This document shows positions 55,691 to 64,000 of a DNA stretch of 64,000 nt, one piece after another. Below the pieces are notes generated by a model, which worked only from the letters and a program-made list of their open reading frames with translations, was not told the DNA's origin and did no database searches. A program made the translations under genes and the position numbers. Source of the DNA: Natronogracilivirga saccharolytica (lineage in GTDB: Bacteria > Bacteroidota > Rhodothermia > Balneolales > Natronogracilivirgulaceae); contig NZ_JAFIDN010000004.1 in assembly GCF_017921895.1 (NCBI RefSeq), forward strand, positions 225,503-289,502. Reading direction: 5' to 3'. The number at the start of each line of letters is the position of its first letter. Position 1 is the first letter of the stretch.

Positions 55691-56380
55691 ATGACGCAAG
55701 ACGGACAAATATATCACAATATAGAGATATTGTTTGAGGACAATCACCTGCTGGTCATAAACAAGCCATCAAACATGCTTTCCCAGGCTGACAAATCCGG
55801 GAAGCCGGATGTCCAGTCGGTTATGAAAACGTATCTCAAGGAAAAGTATGAGAAGCCCGGAAATGTTTTTCTGGCACTTGTGCAGCGCCTTGACCATCCT
55901 GTGGGTGGTACAATGGTGCTGGCGCGTACGTCCAAAGCAGCTTCCCGTTTATCTGAACAAATCAGAACCAGAACTGTCAAAAAAGAGTATCTCGCTGTTG
56001 TTGAGGGTCATGTGGTGAATCAGGGCCGGCTTGTACATTATCTCAGAAAAAACAATGCAAGGAAAAAAGCAGAGATATGCCGCGAGGGAACTCCGGGAGC
56101 TCAAAAAGCCGAGCTGGATTTGACAGTAAAGCAAATAAGCGGCAAGCGGTCACTTGTTCACATCCGTCTGCATACCGGCCGGTTTCACCAGATACGAGCA
56201 CAACTTGCAGCAGCAGGATATCCGGTTGCGGGTGACCGGAAGTACGGAGCCATGCCGTTGCCGGACAATTCGCTGGCACTTATTTGCAGCAGTGTGACAT
56301 TCAATCATCCTGTCACAAAAAAAGTCATGAGTTTTAAAACGGAAACTCCCGGAGAACTCCCCTGGACCCGGTTCCGCTGA
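55691..56380 (+). CDS. RluA-family RNA pseudouridine synthase, S4-less
   Basis: A 229-residue enzyme that isomerises uridine in rRNA or tRNA. The catalytic Asp68 is in VQRLDHPVGGTMVLARTSKAA. LLVINKPSNM is the N-terminal motif, and IRLHTGRFHQIRAQLAAAGYPVAGDRKYG closes the active site. It lacks the S4 RNA-binding domain of RluC and RluD, resembling the small RluA/TruC-like members. The exact target base is not predictable. It ends 6 bases from the convergent dsbD gene. Confidence 0.9.
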   Translation: MTQDGQIYHNIEILFEDNHLLVINKPSNMLSQADKSGKPDVQSVMKTYLKEKYEKPGNVFLALVQRLDHPVGGTMVLARTSKAASRLSEQIRTRTVKKEYLAVVEGHVVNQGRLVHYLRKNNARKKAEICREGTPGAQKAELDLTVKQISGKRSLVHIRLHTGRFHQIRAQLAAAGYPVAGDRKYGAMPLPDNSLALICSSVTFNHPVTKKVMSFKTETPGELPWTRFR

Positions 56381-56386
56381 GAGACT

Positions 56387-58237
56387 TTATTGCTTCACCT
56401 TATTTACTCTGCTGATAAACTCATCCGGCCCGACAAATCCGACTACCCGTGCGTCCGCAACCTCGTTACCCTGTTCATCCAGAAAAACGATCGTAGGAAC
56501 TCCGGCCACATCGAACTCGCGGCGCAGTTCTTCGGATTCAGGCGAGTCAAACTGTGTCAGGTCCACTTTCATCCTGACCATGTCATCTGTTGCGTCGACT
56601 ACACGTGAATCCGTGAAGGTAATACGTTCAAGCTCAAGGCATGGAATGCACCAGTCAGCGTAAAAATCCAGTACAACAGGATTTCCGGATTCCCTTGCTT
56701 CAGCAAGCCGTGACTGGTCAAAACTTTCCCACTGAATCCCGTCCTTCTGAAGATTCATAAAGAAAAAGATACCCGCCACGACGGCAAGCGCGCCGAAAGC
56801 CTTTTTTAATTTGGAAAAGTACGGCGTTTCCTTGCCGGATGACTCAAGAAATCCAAGATATACGCCGCCGATGATAAAGGCCAGCGGAACTACCCAGAAG
56901 GCATCGCTGACCGGCATAAACGGCATGGCAAGATAAAAGAGTGCGAGTGCGACGAGCACAACGCCAAAGACCTTTTTCACCCAGATCATCCAGACTCCCG
57001 ACTTGGGCAATTTCGGCAGCAGGCCGGAAAATGTACCAAGTATCAGATACGGCAGTCCCAATCCAAGCGAAAGAATAAAAAAGGACCAGAATCCGAAAAC
57101 AGGATCGCCCTGTGATCCGATGAAGGCGAGCAGCGCTATGATTGGGGGACCAATACAGGGAGCGGCAAATACCCCGACAACAAGTCCTGAAAAATAGGTT
57201 CCGACAAAACCGGTCGAGTTTCCGGTACCAAGACGTGATGCCAGCCAGTACGGCACCTGGATTTCATAGAGACCGAACATGCTTAGTGCGAGTCCGAACA
57301 GCAACAGCCCGATACCTGCCAGGACCCAGGGGTGCTGCAGCCAGGAACCAAACAACTCACCACTGAACGAAGCCAGCACACCCAGCACACTGTACATGGT
57401 CGCTATTCCAAGTACATATACAACCGCTTTTGAAAAAACCCGGAGCATATTCGGGTCATTCTGCCCGCCAAATATGGATACGGTCACAGAAAGCATCGGG
57501 TATACGCATGGAGTGAGATTCAGAGCAAGCCCGATCAGAAACAGTGCCAGAAAGGCAAGGATAATCCCCCTGTCCTCGAAAAGAGCCTCAATTTCATTGG
57601 GGGACTGGGGCTGCAGACTGGCATCTGCTCCGGATGCAGCGGCATCATACTGATCAAAAACATCCTGATTGATCTCCTGAGCAGTATGTTCCCCGTCAAC
57701 TACTTCAAATTCAATTTCCAGTGGCAGGTTCGACGGAGCAAGGCAATTCTGATCATCACATGCCTGTGCACGGACATGGCCTGTCAGTTTATGGGTGCCG
57801 GTCTCCAGTCCGGAAGAAGCCCGGATATCCAGATAGACCGGTACTTTTCCGCCATAAACCAAAAGGTCTTCCCCACCCGCAAAAGCGAACTCGTACTTAT
57901 CCGGCTCCGGATAACGGATATCAGACAAAATGAAACGGTCATGGGTTTCCAGTTTGACCTCGGTGCCAATCAGATAATCAAGAGTCGGCTGATGCGCATT
58001 TACATGCCAGCCATCAGCAATGTCAAGCATGACAGCAACACGGAATGTACTGCCCCTGGGCACGACATCTTTTGACAAATATGTTTCAACATCAACCTTT
58101 TCGGAACTTCCGCGCAGCTGGGCTTGCGAATCCTGAAAAAGGCCGGCAGTTATTACAAACAGCGCCAGCAACAGAAATAGTGGTCGAACTTTGGTCAACA
58201 TCAGCAGGCTCAAAGGAATTGAGTGATTTTTTTTCAT
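56387..58237 (-). CDS. dsbD: Thiol:disulfide interchange protein DsbD
   Basis: Membrane protein that carries electrons from cytoplasmic thioredoxin to the periplasm, 616 aa. A signal peptide (1-40) leads to the N-terminal alpha domain, which has CDDQNCLAP; about eight membrane helices follow, with a Cys near ALNLTPCVYPM and another near FAAPCIGPP. The C-terminal thioredoxin domain has Cys530 and Cys533 in DWCIPCLELERI. All six redox Cys are present. The thioredoxin lipoprotein gene lies 10 bases upstream and is a probable partner. Confidence 0.93.
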   Translation of the reverse strand: MKKNHSIPLSLLMLTKVRPLFLLLALFVITAGLFQDSQAQLRGSSEKVDVETYLSKDVVPRGSTFRVAVMLDIADGWHVNAHQPTLDYLIGTEVKLETHDRFILSDIRYPEPDKYEFAFAGGEDLLVYGGKVPVYLDIRASSGLETGTHKLTGHVRAQACDDQNCLAPSNLPLEIEFEVVDGEHTAQEINQDVFDQYDAAASGADASLQPQSPNEIEALFEDRGIILAFLALFLIGLALNLTPCVYPMLSVTVSIFGGQNDPNMLRVFSKAVVYVLGIATMYSVLGVLASFSGELFGSWLQHPWVLAGIGLLLFGLALSMFGLYEIQVPYWLASRLGTGNSTGFVGTYFSGLVVGVFAAPCIGPPIIALLAFIGSQGDPVFGFWSFFILSLGLGLPYLILGTFSGLLPKLPKSGVWMIWVKKVFGVVLVALALFYLAMPFMPVSDAFWVVPLAFIIGGVYLGFLESSGKETPYFSKLKKAFGALAVVAGIFFFMNLQKDGIQWESFDQSRLAEARESGNPVVLDFYADWCIPCLELERITFTDSRVVDATDDMVRMKVDLTQFDSPESEELRREFDVAGVPTIVFLDEQGNEVADARVVGFVGPDEFISRVNKVKQ

Positions 58238-58247
58238 TTGCGTTTTA

Positions 58248-58763
58248 TCATTCTGCAGAATCGGTATATTCCCGGAATGTTTTGTCCTTGTAGCTTTCCG
58301 AACCTACAAAAGATAACATTCTGTGGAAGGTTTCGGGTTCAATAAATCCGGTTTGTGCTGCAATTACTTCACCATCAGGTGATATAAATACCGTTGTAGG
58401 GTACGATCTGACCCCGAACTCAACCGCCAGGTCTCTCATTTCATAATTGGAGCCCTGAAATGTCACATTTTCAGAAGACTCGGCGTCAATACGCACCGGG
58501 TAGAAAAACCTGTCCAGGGCTTCATTAACCCTTTGATCTGCGTAGGTTTCCTGGTTCATTCGCCGGCAATACCCGCACCATTCTGTATAAATATCAAGTA
58601 CAATATACTTGCCTTCGTCAAGCGCCTGTCTTTCAGCAGTTTCCAGTGAGACCCAGAAGTCATGGTCATTATCTCCGGCATGTCCCATAGCCGAATCTTG
58701 TTCAGAGCCGCATGCCGACAACAAAAAAAGCAGGATGATGAGATTGAATGTTTTTAACAGCAT
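58248..58763 (-). CDS. Thioredoxin-fold lipoprotein
   Basis: A 171-residue exported thioredoxin-like protein anchored by a lipid: the signal peptide ends LLSAC with Cys18. The active site is EWCGYCRRM (Cys63, Cys66), and the cis-proline motif is RSYPTTVF. The CGYC pair is less reducing than thioredoxin's CGPC. Members of this kind (DUF255/thioredoxin_7-like) often act as reductants for other periplasmic proteins. Located directly before dsbD, it is likely to receive electrons from DsbD. Confidence 0.88.
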   Translation of the reverse strand: MLLKTFNLIILLFLLSACGSEQDSAMGHAGDNDHDFWVSLETAERQALDEGKYIVLDIYTEWCGYCRRMNQETYADQRVNEALDRFFYPVRIDAESSENVTFQGSNYEMRDLAVEFGVRSYPTTVFISPDGEVIAAQTGFIEPETFHRMLSFVGSESYKDKTFREYTDSAE

Positions 58764-58805
58764 AAAGCGATGGATTTGATTATGTCACCAGATACGAATA
58801 AACGG

Positions 58806-59627
58806 TTAAAATCGCACTTCCAGTACATTATTGATATTATAAATAAAATCTTCTGAATTTAAGGGTGGCGCCGAGTCATAGGTACTTACAAACTGCAGGG
58901 ATAATCTCAGATGCTCGGATATGTGAAAACGCAGCTGCCAGTCAGAAGTAAATCTTGGCCTGAAGAACCGATCGGGCCTGGCCTGATAGTAACTTATTGC
59001 AGCAACATCCAGATTATCGGTAATTCTTCCGCGTATGTTGAAACTTGTCGTGGATTTCAGCCGGGAATACTCTTTCCGGAGATCTTCATCAGAATCTTCC
59101 CATATCTCGTTTTCGAACATCAGCCCGGTACTGACAAAAGCGTTGAAATTTTCAGTCTCTGAGAGTCGTATCCTAATATTCGAGCCTGCAAGAGCTCTGC
59201 GTTTCAGTCCCCAGTCCAGATTGTATTGCGCCTGTAAGAACACTTCGGGAGCAAACGTATTATCCCTGTAGAGAACAGAGCGGAGATGAATGTGTCCGTC
59301 ATTCATCACATTCTCTCCCTCAACGCGGAGAAAGTTGTTTCTGCCAAGAATAAGGTAATCGTGCCTGGTACCGATATATGTGACATCCGCGGAAGTATTA
59401 TAGCGGGTAACTCGAGTTCTGTTTTTTGATGTATTCAACCCGAAGCCCAGTCCACCGGTCCATACATTAACCGAATCTGCTATAACACGGTGTCGTTCCA
59501 CATTAACTACCTGAGCTTTGGCTTCGGAAATCAAACCTGTTAACAATGCCACGAAAAAAATAATCGTAGTTGCTTGAACAACATTGCGATGGCCGGAAGC
59601 TTGGACTGAGTCTAAATTTTGGAACAT
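58806..59627 (-). CDS. DUF481 family outer-membrane protein
   Basis: A 273-residue protein with a signal peptide (TTIIFFVALLTGLISEAKAQ). The body is strand-rich with the DUF481 (YdiY-like) pattern of alternating residues and ends LNSEDFIYNINNVLEVRF, a terminal Phe as in barrels. Conserved bits are WTGGLGFGLNTSKNRTRV and LRLSLQFVSTYDSAPP. It lies 42 bases upstream of the thioredoxin lipoprotein gene, perhaps in one transcript. Role unknown. Confidence 0.75.
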   Translation of the reverse strand: MFQNLDSVQASGHRNVVQATTIIFFVALLTGLISEAKAQVVNVERHRVIADSVNVWTGGLGFGLNTSKNRTRVTRYNTSADVTYIGTRHDYLILGRNNFLRVEGENVMNDGHIHLRSVLYRDNTFAPEVFLQAQYNLDWGLKRRALAGSNIRIRLSETENFNAFVSTGLMFENEIWEDSDEDLRKEYSRLKSTTSFNIRGRITDNLDVAAISYYQARPDRFFRPRFTSDWQLRFHISEHLRLSLQFVSTYDSAPPLNSEDFIYNINNVLEVRF

Positions 59628-59856
59628 ACCGTCTGATGAGAACGATTTATTTAAGTCTGCAATTTACAGGTATAAAGATCATCTCAGATAACGGCGTCAT
59701 GATACAAAGAAATATGCTCAACTTCTTTTTCAAAACACCCGGCATATACGGTTAATAACCGACAGTATCAGGCGAATCTGCATTTTGCACTCAAAATGTG
59801 ATGAAGTTATTTGCCATAACCCCTGAAATTGAAATCAGCATGTGGTACTTATAGAT

Positions 59857-60723
59857 ATGGGACTAAAGCTTGACAAAAAACAAGCCTATGAACTCTCTAC
59901 TGTGGTGGCCGATGGCGAGGCTACCCGTGAAGAAAGAGAGGCTTTTTTTTCATTCATTGAAGATAATCCGGATGTACGGGCTTATTATGAAGAAGAGCTA
60001 TGGGTGAAACAGCTTGTCAGGGAAAAGGTGATTTTTGATAAAACACCCGAACATCTGAGAAAAGCGATTGAAGAAAAACTTAACGCTGTATCGGGCAACT
60101 CCGAATATTATGATGAAAGCCCTGTGGAAATAGAATATCCGGCAAATACCGGATTGATGACTCCCGGAAAGCGATTTGCTGCGATTTCTTCCATTGCCGC
60201 TGTATTTATAGCGGGATTGATACTATTTGTCAGTCAGTGGTTTTTCACGGATGAACAGGCGGCAGCCACATCTGATCTTCCGTCCCTTGAAAAACACGTT
60301 CTGGAACATTTTTCAACATTTGACAGGCATGAGATGCCCCCGGAGATTAGCGCTACTTCCCGGGAAAATATCGGAAATCATCTGGCCGAGAACTTTAATA
60401 TTTCCATCACTGTGCCCGAACTGGCAAATACCAGCATTTCCGGAGCTGCATACACAGAATTTGTCAATGACTATCACATTCCCCTTCTTCAATACAAAAT
60501 GGATGATGAAGATTTCATCTACATATATGCTTTCAAGGTGTCTGATCTTGAAAACCATTTGAAGAGAAACCCGGAAGCCGTCAAAGAATGTATAAGCAAG
60601 GATGATTATCACATTTCGAATGTAGACGGTTATGATGTCGTTTCCTGGAAATGGGACGATGTCTGGTATGTCGGAATTTCGCGTCACGAAGGGGAAAAAT
60701 TGGCCAGCCTGCTTCCTAAGTAA
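59857..60723 (+). CDS. Anti-sigma-factor-like membrane protein, unpaired
   Basis: A 288-residue protein. The N-terminal 95 residues are helical and very acidic (VADGEATREEREAFFSFIEDNP), resembling anti-sigma N-terminal domains (ASD without a zinc motif). One membrane helix (about 107-130) leads to a periplasmic domain of about 155 residues with a Cys in EAVKECISKDDYH. No sigma factor gene is adjacent; the nearest sigma gene is 6.4 kb away. The ATG at 59857 is preferred to a GTG at 59842. The protein lies opposite the DUF481 gene. Confidence 0.6.
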   Translation: MGLKLDKKQAYELSTVVADGEATREEREAFFSFIEDNPDVRAYYEEELWVKQLVREKVIFDKTPEHLRKAIEEKLNAVSGNSEYYDESPVEIEYPANTGLMTPGKRFAAISSIAAVFIAGLILFVSQWFFTDEQAAATSDLPSLEKHVLEHFSTFDRHEMPPEISATSRENIGNHLAENFNISITVPELANTSISGAAYTEFVNDYHIPLLQYKMDDEDFIYIYAFKVSDLENHLKRNPEAVKECISKDDYHISNVDGYDVVSWKWDDVWYVGISRHEGEKLASLLPK

Positions 60724-60754
60724 GGACATAATAATCAAATGGAAACATCGAATC

Positions 60755-60770
60755 CATCCCCGCCGGGATG
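60755..60770. terminator. Short hairpin between the anti-sigma-like and PIG-L genes
   Basis: CATCCC (60755-60760) and GGGATG (60765-60770) form a 6-base stem with a CGCC loop between convergent genes. It has no strong T run, so it is at best a weak terminator. Confidence 0.3.
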
Positions 60771-60771
60771 T

Positions 60772-61488
60772 TCATTCGCTGTCTTGCAGTCCGTCGCAAA
60801 TTGAAGTGACATGCGGAGAAAAGGATTCCTGAAAAAACTCGAAGTATACGGTATCTCCTGTTCGCTCAAGTACCCTTGCTTCTTTTATAACCTGCTGATA
60901 CGTCCTGTAGCAGTCCAAAGCCCGGGCCCCTTTTTCAATATCTTCACCTGACAGCGGAGTACCGCAATCAATTTCATCTTCTGAAGAGACTTGCAAAGTA
61001 AACTTCCCGTCATCCTTTTCTGATTGCGCGAGTGTGAAAAACGCCAGCCTGGAAGGAGCATTATCCCATTCACGCCGCAATTTGGAGTATACCCGTTTAA
61101 CTACAGCATGAGAGACAAGATGATCATGAAATCCACTGATTCCATGCACTGCATATGTTACAACCACATCAGGCACAATATTTCTGATATGATTTTCCGT
61201 AATATCTTCAATTTCAATTGGATCCATATCCTTAAGGCCGCTGTCGGGCAAATCCAATACCTGCATACCGGTTAATCCCAGAACATCTGCTACATCAAGC
61301 ATTTCCTTATACCGGATCTTTCCCATCTCTTCAACGGTATAGCCGTACTGGTGACGGACTTTAGTGGCGCCGCCCCTGGTATAGGTAAGCAGAAAAACCT
61401 GATGGCCTTGTCTGAGCTGGGCTGCTATTGCCGGAGCCGGTCCGAATGACTCATCATCAGGATGGGGAAAAATGTACAGGATTTTCAT
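60772..61488 (-). CDS. PIG-L family deacetylase
   Basis: A 238-residue zinc-dependent N-deacetylase of the PIG-L/LmbE group. The FPHPDDESFG motif holds the catalytic Asp and zinc ligands; the third ligand is in GFHDHLVSH, with the sequence ATKVRHQYGYT nearby. Relatives deacetylate GlcNAc on bacillithiol or mycothiol precursors (BshB, MshB) or on glycolipids. Bacillithiol synthesis is known in some Bacteroidota-type bacteria, but no bshA or bshC lies in the window. The ATG at 61488 gives the usual short N terminus (MKILYIFPHPDD); a TTG at 61506 is also in frame. Confidence 0.85.
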   Translation of the reverse strand: MKILYIFPHPDDESFGPAPAIAAQLRQGHQVFLLTYTRGGATKVRHQYGYTVEEMGKIRYKEMLDVADVLGLTGMQVLDLPDSGLKDMDPIEIEDITENHIRNIVPDVVVTYAVHGISGFHDHLVSHAVVKRVYSKLRREWDNAPSRLAFFTLAQSEKDDGKFTLQVSSEDEIDCGTPLSGEDIEKGARALDCYRTYQQVIKEARVLERTGDTVYFEFFQESFSPHVTSICDGLQDSE

Positions 61489-61760
61489 GTGTTTATAATT
61501 ATGCAATTAGTTGTCTTTCAATCTGTTAGTTTTTGTTGCTGAATGCCAGGAAGGTAAATTTTCATGTGCATGCTCGCGGCAATAGTCCTGTGTCCTTGGC
61601 ATTGAAGTCAATTTCATCTACGGGGTTTCCTTGAGCAAACTACTCATGGATATTTCAACCTCCAGTAAACATCGACCTTTAGGCAACATGTTCATTTGTT
61701 TAAAATATTTCGATTTCAAAAATATATGCAGTGCCCTGATAGATATAAATAAAAAACAGA

Positions 61761-63218
61761 TCAGTCAGCTGACTCTTCAATAAGTCTGATATAAAACTCA
61801 ATCATTTCACGATAGTTTTCCTTGGAAAGTCTCTCATTTGTGCCATGAACACGGTCCAGATCGCCCTCATCTGCCCTCAGGGGAAGAAACCGGTAGATAT
61901 TATCTGTGAGATGGGCATAATGCCTTGCATCGGTGGCACCTATCATAAGCGTCGGAGCAACAATCACATCCGGAAAAACTTCTCTGATTGTCTTTTTAAG
62001 CGTTTTGTATGGAGATGCCGCGACATCTGAAATCTGAGAAGGGTTGATGGAACCAGGCAATTCTGAAATACGCACTTCAGGATCATTGATTGTCCGTCTC
62101 ACGTGATCAATCACACTTTCAATAGTGTCGTTGGGATGAATCCGGAAATTTACAATGGCCTTGGCCTGAGTCGGAAGAACATTTTCTTTAATCCCGGACT
62201 CAAATATGGTTGTAGCAATGGTCGTTCCAAGGGCAGCCCGGGTTGCCGGCATGGCAGCCAGCTCTTTTTTAACAAGTCCGCCAAAAAGCCAGAGATTGGC
62301 CATAACAATGCGGTACAAAAAGGGCATTTGGGGTCCGATAGCAGTCATAGTCTGCTTCACCAGCCCGTCAACCTTATTATTCATCGGATTTTTTTCAAGC
62401 TTTTGTATAGCCTCACTGAGTCTGGCAATTGCAGTTAGTCCCTGGGGTACTGATGAATGCCCCCCTTCAGCTGATGTAGACAGCTCAAGACTCAGATAAC
62501 CCTTTTCTGCAACAGCCACCAGTGCAACCGGGTTTGGAAGCTCAGCAAGCACGTCGTGGACAATGGGCGTACCCTCATCAAGCAGACAGGCCAGTTCAAT
62601 ACCCCTTTGTGCGAGGGTTTCTCCGATTGCCTGAGCACCTCTTTCTCCGTCAATCTCCTCATCATGTCCAAAGCCCAGAATGATGGTACGATCCGGTCGG
62701 AACTCTTTTGACAGAAGATACTCCACCGCCTCCATAATGGCGAGAACACCACCCTGAACATCCATAGCGCCCCGTCCCCAAATGTATCCTTCAGAAACTT
62801 TTCCCTCAAACGGAGGGTATTTCCATTCATTTTCAGTTCCCGGCTCAATCGGGACTACATCAAGATGACATGTGAGCATAACCGGTTTCAACTCCGGATC
62901 CTTTCCCTCCCAAAAATAAAGCAGGCTGTAGTCGTTAATTATCTCTTTTTTGAGGCTTGCATGTATCAACGGAAAGGCATTTTCCAGATACTGATGCATA
63001 TTCAGAAATTCCGATTCATTGAAGTCTTTGCTCGACTGCGTAGATACCGTTTGATAGCTGATTGCCTTGCCAAGTCTTTGAGCGGCCGTTTCAACATTAA
63101 TACGCGATGGTATATTTGCGCTTGTATCGACATCGACCCGTGAGTATCTGAATGTCCTGATCAACAGAATCAGGACTAATAATAGAATAGCAAATATGCC
63201 GATTACTGCATATATCAT
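61761..63218 (-). CDS. M20 family peptidase, membrane-anchored
   Basis: Zinc metallopeptidase of the M20 (CPG70/PM20D1-like) group, 485 aa. An N-terminal hydrophobic helix (about 2-21) anchors it. The metal site is complete: His118 and Asp120 in CHLDVVP, bridging Asp153 in GRGAMDVQGG, Glu187 and Glu188 in GHDEEIDG, and later GATDARHYAHL. Family members act as carboxypeptidases or on N-acyl amino acids. A dimerisation domain (about 215-340) interrupts the catalytic one. It lies 272 bases upstream of the PIG-L gene on the same strand. Confidence 0.9.
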   Translation of the reverse strand: MIYAVIGIFAILLLVLILLIRTFRYSRVDVDTSANIPSRINVETAAQRLGKAISYQTVSTQSSKDFNESEFLNMHQYLENAFPLIHASLKKEIINDYSLLYFWEGKDPELKPVMLTCHLDVVPIEPGTENEWKYPPFEGKVSEGYIWGRGAMDVQGGVLAIMEAVEYLLSKEFRPDRTIILGFGHDEEIDGERGAQAIGETLAQRGIELACLLDEGTPIVHDVLAELPNPVALVAVAEKGYLSLELSTSAEGGHSSVPQGLTAIARLSEAIQKLEKNPMNNKVDGLVKQTMTAIGPQMPFLYRIVMANLWLFGGLVKKELAAMPATRAALGTTIATTIFESGIKENVLPTQAKAIVNFRIHPNDTIESVIDHVRRTINDPEVRISELPGSINPSQISDVAASPYKTLKKTIREVFPDVIVAPTLMIGATDARHYAHLTDNIYRFLPLRADEGDLDRVHGTNERLSKENYREMIEFYIRLIEESAD

Positions 63219-63467
63219 AAAGCTGTATTGTTTACATTTCCGGGATGGCAGTTGTTTACTGCCCGCTGCACTGACAACGCTCCGTCAGCAGGGTGGAATT
63301 TACGGACTCCGGTCTTTAATGAATAGTATGAATTAATGCCGTACCGGATTCAGGTAGTATGCAAATACATTACAATCCCCAAGATACTGTTCTTTTGGGG
63401 ATGAAGGACTTTGCTGATTTCGGAGAGGGCACATCGGGCAGGATTTCCCGAAACCAGCAAAATTACA

Positions 63468-63494
63468 GGATAAGACGGAAAGCCCATCTTATCC
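63468..63494 (-). terminator. Stem-loop behind the cold-shock gene
   Basis: On the minus strand, GGATAAGA (63494-63487) pairs with TCTTATCC (63475-63468) around an 11-base loop, beginning 6 bases after the cold-shock gene stop, and is followed by TGTAATTTT. The T run is short, so termination may be partial. A second hairpin, ATCCCCAA with TTGGGGAT (63375-63382 and 63395-63402), lies farther downstream. Confidence 0.55.
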
Positions 63495-63500
63495 GGTAAA

Positions 63501-63713
63501 TCATAGTTTAACTACTTCCTTAGCCTGCAAGCCTTTGTCACTTTCAGCCACTGTAAACTCTACTTTCTCACCTTCATTCAGTACCCGATAGCCATCGGCT
63601 TGAATTTCGCTGAAATGGACGAAGAGGTCCTCTCCACTTTCACGGCTGATAAAACCGTACCCTTTGGCACCGTTAAACCATTTTACGACACCTGATTCTC
63701 TTTCTTCTGACAT
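63501..63713 (-). CDS. Cold-shock domain protein
   Basis: A 70-residue single cold-shock (OB-fold) protein that binds single-stranded RNA or DNA. RNP1 is KGYGFIS and RNP2 is DLFVHFS; the protein starts [11 protein letters not shown] like CspA. The minus strand has a strong AAGGAG about 11 bases before the ATG. The leader upstream of it is long (nothing coding is visible from 63714 to about 63940), as in csp genes, whose leaders often regulate translation with temperature. An RNA stem-loop follows the stop. Confidence 0.95.
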   Translation of the reverse strand: MSEERESGVVKWFNGAKGYGFISRESGEDLFVHFSEIQADGYRVLNEGEKVEFTVAESDKGLQAKEVVKL

Positions 63714-63921
63714 ATCTTATAATACTCCTTCATTGTTAATGTTGCTGCACCGGGCAACTCTGACCAGGCCGATTTCATATTAAGATTCTGACAACTGAAC
63801 AGCGATGCCAATTCGATTATAAGTTTTTCCGGCTATAACTGCAATATATTAACAATCAATTTGAAAAAACATGTACCAGAATCCGTGAGTTAAATTGGAA
63901 AAAAATACAATAACATCAAGT

Positions 63922-63953
63922 ATTTCATGAGTTTATCTGATTTTGTATCTTCA
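63922..63953 (+). promoter_or_regulatory. Candidate promoter for a gene leaving the window
   Basis: TATCTTCA at 63946-63953 resembles the Bacteroidota -7 element TAnnTTTG. A TTTC lies about 20 bases upstream instead of the expected TTTG. If real, transcription would start near 63960 and serve a plus-strand gene whose ATG could be at 63988, just before the window ends, divergent from the cold-shock gene. Confidence 0.25.
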
Positions 63954-64000
63954 CCCAACAGGTGAAACAAAGAATCGAAAGACATAGATGGTCATGGATA

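Noticed and set aside
63962..64000. GTG at 63962 as the start of a gene
   Set aside because: Only 13 codons are visible and an ATG at 63988 is an equal candidate; nothing can be said about the product.

Overview
This 64 kb window is a gene-dense stretch of chromosome with moderate G+C, few clear Shine-Dalgarno sites and several TTG or GTG starts. Everything points to the FCB group, most likely Balneolota/Rhodothermia or a close Bacteroidota relative. The clues are DUF5683-, DUF6588- and DUF5723-like envelope proteins, a 57-residue histone-H1-like (Hc1-type) protein, an atpD-atpC pair cut off from the rest of the ATP synthase genes, promoter elements resembling the Bacteroidota TTG/TAnnTTTG type, and a parA-parB-DUF5683 string. 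The taxonomic call is inference from gene content. I see no rRNA, tRNA, insertion sequence, prophage, integrase or CRISPR array.

Layout. 1-3.2 kb: the end of a GH3 glycosidase, an inverted-order tandem cytidine deaminase, a degenerate amino-acid-kinase-like protein, the histone-like gene (with its own promoter, leader palindrome and terminator) and an M42 peptidase. 3.4-5.7 kb: an HD-domain dNTPase-like gene followed by a FecR-domain lipoprotein. 5.7-9.9 kb (minus): M1 aminopeptidase, folA, thyA, ilvE. 10-16.9 kb (minus): a fatty-acid/phospholipid operon, read as DUF177-rpmF-plsX-fabH-fabD-fabG-acpP-fabF-rnc. 16.9-19.9 kb (minus): pfkA-pgi-deoxynucleoside kinase. 20-24.3 kb (plus): polyprenyl diphosphate synthase, an LpxH-like phosphoesterase and a class A penicillin-binding protein, with overlapping reading frames. 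24.4-26.3 kb (minus): atpD-atpC. 26.6-33 kb (plus): rsmB, valS, pcrA/uvrD; then a minus-strand site-2 protease.

34-41 kb (plus): an outer-membrane beta-barrel protein, a noncoding stretch with a 22-bp tandem repeat just ahead of lon, then lon, rsgA and a DUF6588 protein. 41-48.6 kb: polA, a membrane-bound SpoIIE/RsbU-type phosphatase, transketolase and a secreted TPR protein. 48.7-55.5 kb (minus): a LOG-family protein, DUF5683, parB, parA, an ECF sigma factor with its overlapping anti-sigma gene, and uvrC. 55.7-64 kb: an RluA-type pseudouridine synthase, a DsbD/thioredoxin-lipoprotein pair with a DUF481 protein, an orphan anti-sigma-like membrane protein, a PIG-L deacetylase, an M20 peptidase and a cold-shock protein.

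Most of the window is core metabolism: nucleotide pool (cdd, HD dNTPase, folA, thyA, dNK), lipid and envelope synthesis, translation, DNA repair, partition and proteolysis. I find no convincing new multi-gene defence or biosynthetic system. The points most worth a second look are the inverted tandem cytidine deaminase with its kinase-like neighbour, the leader palindrome of the histone-like gene, the tandem repeat upstream of lon, and the unpaired regulatory membrane proteins.
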